Below, piece by piece: positions 45,650-59,284 of a DNA stretch of 64,000 nt (position 1 is its first letter; each line of letters opens with the position of its first letter). The stretch is from Cricetomys ansorgei (Eukaryota; Chordata; Mammalia; Rodentia; Nesomyidae): assembly GCA_026225945.1 (NCBI GenBank), contig JAMJFZ010002500.1, forward strand, positions 1,978,501-2,042,500, read 5' to 3'. Made by a program: the position numbers and the translations under genes. Below the pieces are notes generated by a model. It saw only the letters and a program-made list of their open reading frames with translations. It did no database searches and was not told the origin of the DNA.

Positions 45650-47100
45650 CCTAAGTTACCTACCACTTCCCAAAACACATCAAGACATTGGAACTATCAA
45701 CTTATGCTATGCAGGGGACAGGTAGAGGATTATAGGATACTGTACTATGCAGACAAATCGGTATAAACTTAAAAATTTTTAAATACATAAAGTACTTGTG
45801 TTTATTAGCCCCAATAGCTGTTTTAGTGATGTGATGTTCTTGAAAGACTGCGGTGTACAATTGTTCTATTGAGTGCATTATCTGCTGCCTTATAAAAGTA
45901 GGACTGCAGTACTAACTAATATTTTAAACAAATGATTTCATGTTTATATCTCACACAGTGAGACTCTTTCCAAAATAATGTTTCTGTGAAATGGAAATGT
46001 TGAACTCCATGTGCTCCGAGATCCTCTGTGGGTCTAACATCCAAGTGTTTTCCATCAATGGGGAGTGCAGGAGTTCAAGAGGACAGCAGCTATTTGTGTA
46101 GACAATATGGCTCTGTGGTGGTGCTCAAGAGCAGTGACTCCTGCTGCCTGATGGAAGAGTCCCTCCTTCTCCTCCCTGACTTGCCAGGGTGACAGTTCAG
46201 GACATACGGAAACCTCGGCTTCTGTGCCTGTCTCAAAGGTGGCAGAGGTGAAAAGAAAAAGCAGAGGGAGGCAGTGACAGATTTGTGGGAGCTGAAGAAA
46301 TAAAGGAGCTCAGAGCCAGAGTGACACAAGCATGAAGGACTTGTAAGGAGGGGTGTGGTTTCCAGTTTCCTAGTCAGGTTTTGTCAAAATCCCACAGTAC
46401 AAACAACAATGAAACACAGACATTAAAATAGAAAAACAATTTAGAGATACCCAATTTAGATGGCTTCATCTGGGACAGAATAAACACCACAGGATGGTTT
46501 GTGTGAACTGTACAAATAAGCAATTAATCAGCAGCGAATGCAGAACAGAGACAATAAGAAGCGCCTAGAAAATGACAAGGAAGTGAGTGTTTGTATGCAC
46601 TGTGGGGCACTACATGGCGAGAAATGAGAAAAACTGGATGAAGAGAGCATGCCAGATAGGAACCGGCCAGGAACTAAATCAGAGTGCTAAGATGAAGAGC
46701 GAGTACATGGGTAATTTAGCTATGTAGGCCAGTAAGCTCTTTAACTATCAAAATTGAAGTCACAAGGTTAAAAGAGATCATTGTCTCTGAAGAATAGACA
46801 GATCAATGAACCGTGTATGCCCAATGATCACATCCAGTAAAGTCCTTTTTAGTATCATTGGGACTTTATAGTGTCTCATGACCCAGACTGAAGAGAGCTT
46901 CAAGATGGAGAGGGACCAAATATGTTGAGTATATCAGTTTTCAAGTAGGAAAAGAATAGTCTGCTACTTGGAAAATTAAATATCCTGGTGTATCTTTGTG
47001 TAGTAAATAGTTAATACAGAGATTCACGACTGGCTAAAGTTCAGAGAATACATGTTGATGGAATGCTTAGTCATATATGTGACATCTAATATCACTTTCT
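45650..47100. other. Unassigned DNA
   Basis: No supported gene. The 79-codon minus ORF at 46090-46329 has low-complexity Ser/Arg content and no splice context that I trust. Confidence 0.35.
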
Positions 47101-47625
47101 CTCCCTGCAAGTCTCAGAGAACATCATGAAAGATGGAGCAGAAATATGTAAGAGCAAAATGTCAGGGAGGGCTGGGGCAAAGCTGTCTCCTGGATGTGGC
47201 AGGGGTGTTGCATTCATGGACTCATGCTATCTGTGTTTGTCTGTGGAACATCAGCATGAGATCATTTCAGTCAATAATACAGCAAAACTGGGATGGGTCA
47301 CATGAGACACTACCCCTAGCTAAAGAGCTATTGATGGCTACAAGGAGTGGGGCAGTTGGTTCACTATAGGGACATGGTTCTGTAAGACAGACATGGTAAG
47401 ATGCTTATGTTCCTGTGGATGATGTCACACTCATGCACATATGAGCAGCACTCAGTGGATTTTAAAACATAAAAAAATTCATAACATGAAGTTTAGAGAG
47501 GGATTTAGAGATGGAAATTCAAGAGGAGCTGGATGGGGCTGTGGGAAGTAAATATGATTGAAATACATTGCTTGTATCTATAAAGTTCTCAAAGAATGAA
47601 TAGAAATGTATATATCTTAAAAATC
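47100..47625 (+). mobile_element. L1 3' UTR fragment, plus strand
   Basis: GGAACATCAGCATGAGATCA, CCCCTAGCTAAAGAGCTATT, GTTCCTGTGGATGATGTCAC and CATATGAGCAGCACTCAG occur in rodent L1 3' UTR order. An AGAGATGGAAATTCAAGAGG purine tract and an A-rich end follow. Confidence 0.65.
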
Positions 47626-49640
47626 TTAGTGTAGTCTCCATGGCTAAAAGTCTGTGTCTCTATCACGTAAATGCCAATTTACAATGGTAAGCTCACTAGA
47701 GTTGGCTCTGTCCTATGCTTAAGACTCTAACAAATCTCAGAGTAATTCAGAATATTAACATGCTCATTTACATTTATATGTATACTCTGTTGATTGTTGA
47801 CATTCCTTCACCGATGGTAAGTGTACCCCTATTTGATATCTCAACCACTCCCCCTGTACCTCCTAGCTAGTTGTATAGAATTATACCCTAATTAAACACT
47901 GCCTCGTGATCTCTAGAGTATGAAAGGTCAAATAAAGTGAGGTTTCCATCTGTGTGTGTACGGGCAGTCATCTACACTGAGGTAACACTTTCAAGTTGTA
48001 CAGCTACCTTGGAATCACTCACACTTCTGTCTTTAGTATCTAACCCACAGTTTCTAAATAAGCAAAACTGGACTTTGGTGGGATCATTCTTTGGTTTGTC
48101 AATGGTGTCCTATAAGGATGAGGTAGAAATTTGTCTTTCTTTACTCAGAGGAAGAGCTCCTGCAAAAGTATACAAGATAACCATCTCCATGTAACTTTCA
48201 CTTCCTGGTGATATGTTTGCGTAGTGTATTAAAATACATGCCAGCAGTTACCTATTGTTCCCATCGTACTTCGTTCTTACCTAACTGTATCATGTATTGC
48301 AATGTAATAAAATAGCATACTTTCTTATCAGGCTCCACATCACATACTCATTGAATTGAATGTCTACAAGTATTTGACTAACTTCTCTTTACTTGGAGCT
48401 TACCATAGTTCAGGGAATGCTTAAATTTCCAATAAATATTTATTGGAGAGATAATTTGAGCATTTAACACATTGATTCAAGTTTCTTCAATCGAATGAAT
48501 CAATTTATCTTACTTCAGACAAATATTTTTAAAATATATATATAATACACATTAAAGAGCTCCAGAGAGTGCTTTTTATCTCTGATTCTTCATCCTTTGT
48601 TTGAGCCACCAGTGCATGGCTCCCTGTGCGTCTGTGCTCAGGACAACCAGCCCCTAGGACATAGTCTTCAGTTCATTTCCATGGTAATTAGCATCATAGA
48701 CCGTTTTCCTTTATGAGTGATGGTCTGTCAGTCTGTTTCAGAATATGTAAAATGACTTTATAATCCTCTGTCCACTGTTCTAACCATGGGATATGTGACT
48801 ATAAATTTAATTAACTGGAAATACAGTGTAATAAAGTGAATAAATAAAAAGGAAGATGGACTTCCTTGTGCTGCCAAGTCCTGATCCGTAGACGCTCACT
48901 ACCCCAGTTGTAGGGCTAAAGAAGACTTCTTGGTTCAGCCTCTTATAATTTACTTATGAACAAAATCTCTATTGTTCAAAAATCACCAGCGATTTGATTC
49001 TATATAGCTCACTCAGGTGGTATATTTGGATGTAAATGTTATTTTGAAACGATGCTCAGTCTGTGGCCCTGATAAGAGGACAGAACAGACTCTTCAATCC
49101 TACATCATTACTTTTCTCTTCTGAGTATGAGCCTTACAGGGCCTTTTCCCTTTTTTCTCCTTAGAGAATCACAATTTGCTGCAAGTTGCATCTACATTCC
49201 TGTTCCACGGCATAGTCCGCCATCTCATGTCCATGCTAAGCATAGGGCATAAGCTTGTTGGGCCATGACTATTTGTAGGCATGCGTGATTAACAAACCAA
49301 AGATGAATGGTTTTCACTTCCCTCACTAGATGTAAGGGAACACAGTCGATGTCCAATTAAAGCATGAGGGTTTGGTTGTGTATTCGCCTTCCTAACTTAC
49401 GTCTCAACTAACTGATGCAAAAAATTTCTATACAAAATAAGAAATTCAATTCCATTGAACAGATATATGAATGACATAAATAAAATAGTGTTTAGGACAT
49501 TATCATAAGAAGTGTTTAGTCAAAGTTAGTTATCAAAAGATTAAATTATTAGGTGGATAAAGTCAGTTTAAATGGAAGACCAGATGTTTGTCCTCTGAAA
49601 CACTCATTTAACCTTTTCAAAATTAACAATAATAATAGTT
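47626..49640. other. Unassigned DNA
   Basis: AT-rich and without a supported gene or clear young repeat. Individual good-looking splice donors on the minus strand (for example near 48286 and 49402) have no in-frame ATG that would make them exon 1 of the uncharacterised gene. Confidence 0.35.
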
Positions 49641-49830
49641 TGTATTTATGCTTCGTAATGTGATTTTTTTTTAATTTGGGGATATTTTGGTAAGAGAGAA
49701 AAATAACATGAAATTGGGTGTGTAGGGAGTAAGAGAGGATCTGGGAGGAGTTGGAGGAGTGGAAAATATTATCAAAATGTATTGTATGAAAGCTTGAGAA
49801 ATAAATAAAAACATGAAAAGTTAAAATTTA
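49640..49830 (+). mobile_element. L1 3' terminal fragment, plus strand
   Basis: A GAGAGGATCTGGGAGGAGTT purine tract, TATCAAAATGTATTGTATGA and AAATAAATAAAAA are the end of a rodent L1. Confidence 0.6.
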
Positions 49831-49877
49831 AAAATTCGCTTTGCTTGGAGTTGAATAAACACTGTATATCTAGGCTT

Positions 49878-49965
49878 CTTTTTAAATTTTTATTCAAAAT
49901 ATAGTTATATTAGTTTCCCCTTCCCTCTCCTCCCTCCAGCTTCTTCCATGCATCATTCTCTAATT
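49878..49965 (-). mobile_element. L1 3' terminal fragment, minus strand
   Basis: The TTTTTAAATTTTTATTC start and the pyrimidine-rich TTCCCCTTCCCTCTCCTCCC are an L1 3' end read in reverse. It sits about 50 bases from a plus-strand L1 end, making a tail-to-tail pair. Confidence 0.5.
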
Positions 49966-50884
49966 GTTAGTTACATGCTGCATGTGCCCCTTAATGAAGG
50001 CTCCCAGATAAAACATAGGCAGACTGGTTAAACTTGAGAGTCTGTTAATCAATGTCAAAATTTCTATTGTAAGTATGTCTGACACTGTGGTATCTGCAGG
50101 CATGGCAAGCTCCTGTGCCAATAAAACGTGGACAGTGAAACCTACGCTCACAGATTTCATGTGGACATGAGTACACTGTCGGGAACTGGCACAGAGCCTG
50201 CTCGCATTTCATCCTGTAAGTTATTTGTCTGTATTTTGTCTGTGTCCTGACACTTGGAATAAGGCTGAATTTAAAAAAATAATTGATTACTTTGATAAGA
50301 AAAAAATCTGAGGACATCATGGTTTTCAGGCTGACATAGCCTGGTGATTTTCTGTGAGTGCTGGATGTTTTTGCCCCCAGATTCATAGTGTAAATTGGGA
50401 ACAAAAATCAGACCAAAAACAAAAAAATGAAAATCTAAAATTTTGCCAGAATAAGTAAGTGTGAAACTGGAATCAAGGATAGGGTGGCCACAGAAAGGAT
50501 AAGGACCGTTTTTGAATAAGCAAGTACTTTGTGTCAGGCTAATAGGAAAAATGTCGTGAGGACGCTCACCCCACCTATTAAGGATTAAGGAAACAGAAGT
50601 TTTAGCTCATTTGAAGGTTTTTGATGTTTTGCTGTGAGAAGGCGGTTCCAAGGTGCTTCTAGGGAAGTGTTTCTTGAGATTAACAATCCAGGCACTCAGA
50701 GACCCCTGTACCCAACAGTGCACAGCCACTGGTTGTAGACCTGTCACTACGCATTTGATGCTGGTCTTGCATTCATGCAGACCACAAGAACTACAGCTTC
50801 CACCCAGATTTCAAAGGAATGGTGGAAGGACCATCTGTGACAGACACAGAATCTCTGCAATGCATCCCATAGGAAACTTATGCA

Positions 50885-51115
50885 GGGCTGGAGAGATGGC
50901 TCAGTGGTTCAGAGCACTGGCTGCTTTTGCAGAGGACCTGGGTTCCATCCTAGCACCCACATGGTGGCTCACAGCTAGTTATAGCTCCAGTTCCAAGAGA
51001 TCCCACGCTCTCTTCTGTTCTCTGTAAGCACTACATGAAACTGGTGCACAAACTTACGTATAGGTCAAACACGCATACGCATGAAATGAATATAAATAAA
51101 TATATATATAAAGAA
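50885..51115 (+). repeat. B2 SINE
   Basis: GGGCTGGAGAGATGGCTCAG opens the element and box B is TGGGTTCCATCC. The body includes CACATGGTGGCTCACAGC, and the end is AT-rich (AAATAAATATATATATA). These are the diagnostic parts of B2, a tRNA-derived RNA polymerase III SINE. The ORF at 50653-51027 runs into it and is not a gene. Confidence 0.9.
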
Positions 51116-51119
51116 ATGT

Positions 51120-54100
51120 AATGCAGACCCATCACCATAACTTAATCAGATACAATTACTCCCCAAGGCCCTCACCTCTAAATACCATTAACGTATCAAT
51201 GTAGGGATTAAAATGTTAACACGGGAACTTTGAAGGACGCATTCAAATAGTAGCAGTAACAAAAACGATCCTCTTACTTCTCTGTAAAAATGAATAAGTG
51301 CTTTTAACACATACTGCCATATGAATGCATAGGAAAGCAGGTTTTTAAACTACTAATGATTGTCTTTCACACTTACTGGCTCACTGGCTCACTCACTCTC
51401 TCTCTCTCTGTCTTCAACTCCTCTTTCTTATTCTCTCTGCTTTTGGTTGAGACAAAGTCTCATTTGGCCCTAGCTTCTCCTTTTCTGTGTCATCAGGCTT
51501 GGCTCAGTAAGGTTGATTTCTAAGTTAGGGATCAGTAATAGTTCATGTGATCTTCTGTCCCCTTTGATGCTTCTCTGTGATGCATGTGTACTGTTTTAAT
51601 CACTAATGAAGAAATTGTGTGGTGTTTAGTGTTCGTAGTCTGTTTTCAGGATTCTTGTGGCAATTCCTGGAAATAGGGTAGAGCTGAAGTGATTCTTTAC
51701 AGGCTCCCCATGGGGGCAAGATTATCTTGATGGGGAGGACCACTAATCCCTTGCCATTTTATTTTACTTACAGGAATTTCAAGAAATAAGCCAAAGGTAG
51801 CACAGAAAGAGATCTGACCATGAGTCCTGCTTTTTCTAAGTATGGGTGACATTTTTCTATAAATGGGTAATAAAGATGAAGTGTTTATCATGGAACTTAA
51901 AGATCAACTGTGAGCTGATGCTGGACCAGACAAGCCTTGGATCCCAGTAATTCACTGATGCAACTGATCGCACTTATTTGAACAAAATTCAGAAAATAAG
52001 CTGCTTTCTAGTGCAGAGAAATTAAAACTTGCTGTCTCCTTTTTGCAGATCTATCCGTATTAATTGGTTTGCTTCTCTAAAATTCAATGTGGAGGAAGTT
52101 TCTAAAACCTGAACAATCCTCAAATCAGTAAACACATGAAGGCACCTCCTCCATCAGCCACCCAACCCAACTTCCTAATGAAGCCCATGAGACTGGCGGT
52201 CAGGTTCCATCCTTCTTGTCTCTTAGGACCTCTAAGGGAGTCTCCAAAGGTAAGGTCCCCAGGAGATCAGGGCAAAAAGATTCACTACTTTTAAGAGAAA
52301 ATAAACATTCAGCCAGCGCTCCTGGAGTTTGCAACTTAAGAGATCATATTTCCTTTTTTTTTTTTTCCGTACACTTCAAAGTCAAATAAGCCAACGCCCT
52401 GAATTTCACTGGATATGGGAATAATTTTAAATTTTCCCTTTTACCACAAGAGAGCTGGATTTTCTTCATTTTATCAGTTTTAATTTCTATTGTAAATGCC
52501 TCTTGGGTGCAGGTTCTGTCCATTTGTGTCTATTTCAGAGTCTTTTTTTTTCTCAGTACATTGTGAACGTTACTTCTAGAAAGCGCCTCCTTCTTACCCC
52601 CATTTCCCAGTCAGAGGCAGTGAGTACACACACCAGAGTGGAAAACACTGTGGTTTTTAAATTTTTTACTATTTCTCCCTCTACAGTTTTGAGTACTTAG
52701 TTGCTTATATAGACCCTCATGTCCACGAATGTTACTTCTTCTCATGCCCCTTTGCAGTGGTAATAGATTGGAGGCCATGACGTCTATCTGACATGAAAAC
52801 GGTCATCAGTATGTGAGACACTCTCATGTCGGAAGACAGAATGTGGAATGATGTGGGAGGTGGTGATTAGTAAGAAAGCAGATATTGAGACAGTAGAAAT
52901 TAATGCTTTCCAGCTATTAAAGCCAGAACATGGAACGGGTGCTAGTTGTGGAATAGTATGCACCTCTGGAAATGGACAGTGCCGTTACAGGAAGCACTCA
53001 AGACATAAACGCTGATGGAAGAAGGTCGACACGAATTGGTATGTAAGGTTCAATTCCATTGTGTACGACTGAAGTGCTACGGAGCTATGTAAGGTTGTAC
53101 AAAAATAAAATTCCAGACAGAAGTAAACTAGAGAAAATAAAAGAAAGAAGAATCGTGATTACCTATAAGCCAGAGTATGGGGAAGAAAGCTCACTCCTCT
53201 GCTTGCACAACCCACCACTCTGAACACTTGTAATTAAAAAGTGCCGTTTTAATTTGCGAAATACACAGAATACTTTCTTTTCTTAGATGGGGGAGCTATT
53301 AACGTATGGTACATTTCTAATCATTGGATGCACTGAAGCAGAATTTGGGGGACCATTTATGAAAAATGCTGTGCCTTGAAAATCACCTCCTGACTCTAGG
53401 GTCCAATGATTCAGTCATATCTGATAGACTCAAAACTTCCCAGTACATGAGACTTTTTTCTTTTCCGGGCTCCCAATCAGGAGGTGTTGGTGAATGAAAT
53501 GAGTGGGATTAGCTGCTGGCACAGAATTGGTTTTCAGGTCTAGGAAGAAAATTATTTCTGTAGAAGAATTTTAAAATTTTCTCAGGCCTGGAGTGAGATC
53601 CCTCCCCGCAAACAATCAACAGACATTGAAGTAAAATGTTTCTTCTTTGATGCTTGTGCAGGAGGGAGCTGGGATGCTGTACTGGCTGCAGTGATGCAGC
53701 TGCCCCTGTGTTCATTCACCAGCTCTTCCCATCCTGAGGAGCCAACGTTTTCTTGATAAAAACAATTTTTAAAATGCAGGAACTCATATACTCCACTCAA
53801 TCTTTCTAATATTTCTTGAACCTAGCACGCTTTGATTCCCCAGTTACATAAACATTTCTTTTACCTTGTCTAAAAACATATCATGAATCCCAGTTATACA
53901 GGAATAGCTAAGAGCTAGCTCATTATTCTCCCTCATCTCCAAGGAAAACAAACGCATATTTGGCGTTTTTCATATCTCGATATTTTCAAACTATTTTGCA
54001 CTGTTCTTCAAAATCTCTAGTTAGAAAATTCCAAAGTCTTCTTCATTCAGCTCCTTGCATGCCGCTGTTGTAAGAACAGCAAAGATACTTAGTCGGTGGC

Positions 54101-54590
54101 GAATTTTTCATGAATTCTATTTTTTAAATATGGCCTTTACAATCTTATCTAACTGTTTGACATTCCTTTGAATTTTGGACCTATTTTGGCACCTCACTGC
54201 CTCAGTCTACCCCATCACCATTCAGAAAGTTTTATTTTACTAATTACAGACTTCAAAACGGAATGCAGTGTCCTCTGACTTCCACCTAATTCCTGCTCTG
54301 AGACTCTCACTTGTTTGGGCATTGCTTCTTCAACCTTTTCTCCTCCAGGGTAAATTAACTCACAGTTTTCACCTTTGTCCCTGGGTCTCCTCTGCAACCC
54401 AGTGATGCATTGGGACTACGGAAAATATTTAGTAATTTTGTTTGGGGACTTACAAAGGATTAAGTTTAAAATCTGGATTATATGGAGACCATTAAAAAGG
54501 TAATTTTTGATTCTCTAAATACTAATCAAAAAAGATATTTTAAATGGGGTTTCTTCATTTAAATGCCATTTGTGTAATTTAATGTTTCCT
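51120..54590. other. Unassigned DNA
   Basis: It holds a (TC)n run near 51390-51412 and a poly-T at 52356-52370. The 51130-51260 segment looks like an old LTR or MER remnant but I cannot name it. No supported gene. Confidence 0.35.
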
Positions 54591-54594
54591 TCCT

Positions 54595-54900
54595 TTTCCA
54601 TTCCTTTTTTAAAAATATTTTAAATTTTTAAATAAAATATAATTACACCATTTCATCCTTATCCCTTTTCTCTTCCAATTTTTTTCCATGTCCCCCTACT
54701 TTCTCCCTCTCAAATGCATGGTCTCTTTTTTCCTTGATTAATATGGTTAGATACACATGCATAAATATATAAATGCATCCTACTGAATCTGTTTGGTGTT
54801 GCTTGTATGTATGTGATTTCATTCCTTATTTTGATTCCTTTTGTTGTATAAATTGTGATCTTCCTATCCACCAAATTTTCCATGTCAGCTTTTGATAGCT
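54595..54900 (-). mobile_element. L1 3' UTR fragment, minus strand
   Basis: AATATAATTACACCATTTCA, then TCCATGTCCCCCTACTTTCT, a CTCTCAAATGCATGGTCTC phrase and TACACATGCATAAATATAT are the reverse complement of the rodent L1 3' terminal region. Confidence 0.6.
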
Positions 54901-56310
54901 ATAAACTGACCACATGGTTCCCATTAGATGAATTATCAATTGATTATTACTTTGCATTGTCTCTGATCTTGACTATTACAGATTAAATTATGTACGTACA
55001 TCCTGATACACATATCTGATAGATTCCTTAAGATACATAATTAGAACTGGAAATATTAATCCAAGGAGAATGTGTATAAGTTATCACTAATCTAATATTT
55101 CCTCATTTTTTTAGGTTCTAAGTTGTTTCCAATTTTCCAAATTATTTTTCTGGATTTTTCCATTTCTTCACAATGTAATTTTATTCCTAGAGAAGAAGGA
55201 AAATGCATTATTTTTTTCAATAAAAACAAGAAGTCATCTTATTTCTCATGTACCTTGTGGTCATGATGCTTCCTAGGTAGCTGTGTTATAGGACAAATCA
55301 TCTTAACTTTAGAAGTAAAAAATTGCATTAATCTGAGCAAATCACATAGACTTCACTGTCATAACTGTTGTCATAATCGCTACAAGATGGGAGGACACCA
55401 GATAATATACAAGACATTATAATGTGGACTAACATAGGGGGAAAACTTCAAGTGCTACAGGAGCATGCTATTGTTACTTTTACTCGATTATTTTCAACAA
55501 AAGAAACTTTGATGCCTAATCACCCCTCAGTGAGGGAATAGAGGTTAAAATATTGGCTCCCTCGCAGCTATGTAATGTATAATTATGAAGAAATTAGAAA
55601 AGATAGTTTACTCTAGTGAGACCAACTACCTGTGAAATTTACACTTAGGCACAAACTAGGAACAGGATGGAGATGCACACAATCCAGGACGATAAGTTGG
55701 TGGGCAACTAGAAGCTTGATTGGCAGGTTACATCTAGTACTGAAAGACTTTCTGAGGAAAAAGAGGTATCAGTCAAGTGTTGCAGAAAGAGGGGTGTACT
55801 TCTTGTTTTAAAAATGTGAGGGGCGACAGTCAGGTTTGAAGATTCTGAATGACCTACGGAGATGGGCTTGAGACAAGCAATGGCAGAAGACACGCCTTTG
55901 TGAGATGCTGGAGCAGCCAGCAACCTTTCGTTCAGCAACATAGAAGGGCAGGCCTTTAAGAAGGCAATAAAAATTCCACTTTAAACACATTTTAGGTAAC
56001 CAGCTCTGAAGCTATGCTCTAAGAGGAAATTCCTTTCAAATTTAACCGTGTCTTGTCTGTTCCTCTTGCCCACTTCCCTCTGATACCCACAGTCTACTGC
56101 ACCAGAAAATCTGTCCCACATTTCAGACATAAACTTCTACAACATTAAATCGTTTCCTGATTGTGTCTATCTTTGGCTGCTAGATGGACAGCTATTCCTG
56201 CTAACTCTCTATCTACGCAGACGCAGAACCATTATCAGCCCGCCCTAAGCATCACCTGCTCAAAGCACTGGGCACTAGTGTATTCTGACTGATTGACTCG
56301 ACTCTGTCGT
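54900..56310. other. 5' flank of the third receptor gene
   Basis: The first part is AT-rich with possible old L1 antisense sequence. 55500-56300 is unassigned. No clear homologue of the unit A/B 5' noncoding exon was found. Confidence 0.35.
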
Positions 56311-56323
56311 TTCTGTCTGGAAG

Positions 56324-57256
56324 ATGATGAGAAGAAACCATACAGTGGTAAGTGAGTTTGTTTTCCAAGGTTTCTCCAGTTTTCAGGAATACAAGCTTAC
56401 TCTCTTTACGATATTTCTGAGCTTGTACTTGCTGACCCTGACTGGCAATGTCATTATTGTGATAATCATCAGTATCGATCGTCACCTTCATACTCCCATG
56501 TACTTCTTTCTTAGTATGCTTTCCACATCAGAAACAGTGTACACATTGGTCATTGTACCAAGGATGCTCTTCAGCTTTGTAGGTTCAAGTCAATCCATTT
56601 CTTTGGCTGGCTGTGCTACCCAGATGTTCTTTTTTATCACTTTGGCCATCAACAACTGTTTTCTGCTCACAGCAATGGGATATGACCGCTACGTAGCCAT
56701 CTGCAACCCCTTGAGGTACACAGTCATCATGAACAAGAGGGTATGTGCCCAGTTAGTATGGGGGTCCTGCAGCATTGGGCTGCTTGTGGCCATAATTCAA
56801 ATCACATCTGTGTTCAGGGCACCTTTTTGTGCCAGAGAGGTAGCCCACTATTTCTGTGACATCCGCCCAGTTATGAAATTGTCCTGTGCTGACACCACTC
56901 TACATGACATAGTTAACTTTGTCATCAGCTCTCTGGTTATTGTGGTGCCCATGGGCTTGGTGTTCGTCTCTTACACCCTCATCATCTCCACCATCCTTAA
57001 GATCGCCTCAGCTGAGGGACGGAAGAAGGCCTTTGCCACCTGTGCCTCCCACCTCACTGTGGTCATCATCCACTATGGCTGTGCCTCCATTGCCTACCTC
57101 AAGCCCAAATCAGAGAACACCAGGGATCAGGACCAGCTGATCTCAGTGACTTACACTGTGTTTACTCCCCTCCTTAACCCTGTGGTATACACCTTGAGAA
57201 ACAAAGATGTCAAGGATGCCATTTACCATGCTATTAGAAAAAAAATTCTTGCCTAG
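56324..57256 (+). CDS. Olfactory receptor, OR10J-type (third copy), intact
   Basis: A single ORF of 310 residues starts at ATG 56324; a second ATG follows immediately at 56327 and gives the more family-like start MRRNHT. Landmarks are the NHT glycosylation site, LHTPMYFFLSMLSTSETVYT, GCATQMFF, MGYDRYVAICNPLRY, EGRKKAFATCASHL and TPLLNPVVYTLRN. It would be an odorant G-protein-coupled receptor in the olfactory epithelium. It is clearly more distant from the unit A and B receptors than they are from each other, and its flanks do not belong to that duplication. However, 101 bp spanning the third intracellular loop and TM6 is almost identical to unit B (see findings). In mouse, as I recall, a single OR10J-type receptor lies between Fcer1a and a mucosal pentraxin gene, which matches its place here. 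Confidence 0.93.
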   Translation: MMRRNHTVVSEFVFQGFSSFQEYKLTLFTIFLSLYLLTLTGNVIIVIIISIDRHLHTPMYFFLSMLSTSETVYTLVIVPRMLFSFVGSSQSISLAGCATQMFFFITLAINNCFLLTAMGYDRYVAICNPLRYTVIMNKRVCAQLVWGSCSIGLLVAIIQITSVFRAPFCAREVAHYFCDIRPVMKLSCADTTLHDIVNFVISSLVIVVPMGLVFVSYTLIISTILKIASAEGRKKAFATCASHLTVVIIHYGCASIAYLKPKSENTRDQDQLISVTYTVFTPLLNPVVYTLRNKDVKDAIYHAIRKKILA

Positions 57257-57589
57257 AATATTTGACAGTTCGGCATACAGTGGATTCACTTTATCTATCT
57301 GAAGTTTCAACTACTCATGGTTAATTCTGATTTGAAATGGAATATTATTAACACAAACATGTCTTCTATTTTAGATTATATATTATTATAAGTAACATGA
57401 TGAGACCTAGTACAGCTCTGACCACCGTATTGGAACACGAATCATCCCTTTTTCCAGTGTATTCACATTGCATATGCTATCAATGTATTTGTATAGTATC
57501 AAAATCTTGAGAACAAAACATAAACAATAGTCACACAACTTTATTACAATACATTGTTATTACTGTTCTGTTGTAACATTAAGGCTTTT

Positions 57590-57622
57590 GTCTTTTTATG
57601 TGTGCATGTATGTGTGTACTAT

Positions 57623-57664
<42 letters not shown>

Positions 57665-58005
57665 ATTTTTGAATGCATATGTGCATATATGGAAGGTAGA
57701 TATGTGTGTGTGCATGTCTGTGGAGTTCTAATGTTGATATTGGGAGGTAATCTCCCTTAACCACCCTTCTACCTTATTCTCTAAGATAGGTGTCTCAGTC
57801 AAGCTCAGAGCTTATAGATATGGCTAGTCTTTTTAGCCAGCTTTGCTCTGAGGATTCCCTGTGTCCTCCTCCTGAAGATGGAATTCAGGTAGACTGCCTG
57901 AATCTCCACCTGGCATTTACATGCGTTTTGTGGATTGGAACTCCAGTCCTCACACTTGCATGGCAAGTGCTTTATCCATTGAGACATTTCCACATCATTA
58001 GCTAC
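57590..58005 (-). repeat. B4 SINE with (TG)n tail, antisense
   Basis: The (TG)n tract at 57623-57663 is followed by the B4 body in reverse. It ends in the reversed head CTTGCATGGCAAGTGCTTTA / TCCATTGAGACATTTCC. Confidence 0.65.
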
Positions 58006-58184
58006 TGTGCTAGTCTCTCAGTTTCCTTAATTTACAAATTAAACTGTAACATAAATGTGTGTAAGTAGGATAAACAGTATATATAAGGTTCAGCTTATAT
58101 ATAAACCTCAGTTTCAAGCATCTGTGGGGGTCTTGCAACATATTCCTCATGAATAAGGGAGAAATACTATGTAGTCAGTCACAG

Positions 58185-58490
58185 ACTGGTTTTTTTTCTT
58201 TTTTAACTGAAAATATCTTTTCATACAATATAATCTGATCACACATCCCCTCCTACCACTCCTTCCAGACCTTCCTTGTATCTTTACCCATGCAACTCCA
58301 TACTCTTCTTTCTCTATCTCTTTAAGCAAATGCACAAAAATAAAACTAGCAAGAAAACAAAAAACAAGAAACACACACACACATACACAAATCCCCCACA
58401 AGAACACAAAAACAGAAACCAAAATATTCAAATTAAAAAGTCTGGATATTTTTGAAAGCTCAATTTTTTCTATCATTCCTCCTATACCTA
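58185..58490 (-). mobile_element. L1 3' UTR fragment, minus strand
   Basis: TTTTCATACAATATAATCTG, CCCCTCCTACCACTCCTTCC, ATGCAACTCCATACTCTTC and an A/C-rich run match the reversed rodent L1 3' UTR. The 118-codon minus ORF overlapping it is repeat-derived. Confidence 0.65.
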
Positions 58491-58595
58491 GAGGAAATTG
58501 CAAAATTCAATGGTAAATTTATATTTAAAAATGACTCTGAAGGTTGATTCTTATTTTTGTTTTGCATTTATTTTATTTTCTTTAAAAATTAAATT

Positions 58596-58685
58596 CTTTG
58601 TGTGGTGTGGGAGGTTGAGCCCTGCGTCTTGCACATGCTGGGCAGGTGCTCCGACACTCAACCACACTATCACCTCCTTACTTTT
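58596..58685 (-). repeat. ID/B4-like SINE fragment, antisense
   Basis: GAGCCCTGCGTCTTGCACAT, GCTGGGCAGGTGCTCCGACA and CTCAACCACACTATCACC are the reversed ID head (boxes B and A) with scattered changes. Confidence 0.5.
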
Positions 58686-59284
58686 ATCGTTTTTTGGCTA
58701 TGTTTTTTATTGGTCTTCTAGGTTGCCACCACAGTAATGACCAGATGCATCTCTAAATTGGTAATGGATAGGAACCATAAGCAAGGATGTAGTCAATTGT
58801 TATCAATTCGTTGATGGCAAAAAAAAAGTGGGTTGTAGGGTATCTATTTGAATGCTGGGTTGAAAGGTCACCATAAAGGTCAGACAGATACTGAGTGCTA
58901 AATCTTCAAAGAGGACACAGCTGATGTCCAGACTTGCTAGAAACAGGAAGAGCTCCATCTCCTACTTAGAAACACTTTCTTCTTTGTGCAGTGATCATAG
59001 ACCCTGACTGTCCACAGAAATATTATCAGTTCTAAACATTATTACCTGCCTTGGAGATCCGAAGCACTTTTCTTCAGTTTTTTGAGGTTCACATTAGAAA
59101 CCAGTCCCTTGGTGAGTATAGATTACCAGTATGCACAATGTTATTAAGCCACATTAGCCACATTCAGTTCAGAACATCACCACATTTTTCTGTGGTGTAA
59201 CAGAGGGATATCTGAAGAAAGATTGTTTTGAAATTGAATATATTAATGCTATGCTTTTATGGAAGCTCATTTTTAGTTTTGTTT

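Noticed and set aside
50045..50404. Minus-strand Cys-rich ORF with an acceptor-like TTACAG at 50215-50214
   Set aside because: No acceptable donor follows, no family is recognised and L1 3' ends lie next to it; not enough to call an exon.
50653..51027. 124-residue plus ORF
   Set aside because: Its C-terminal part is the B2 SINE at 50885-51115.
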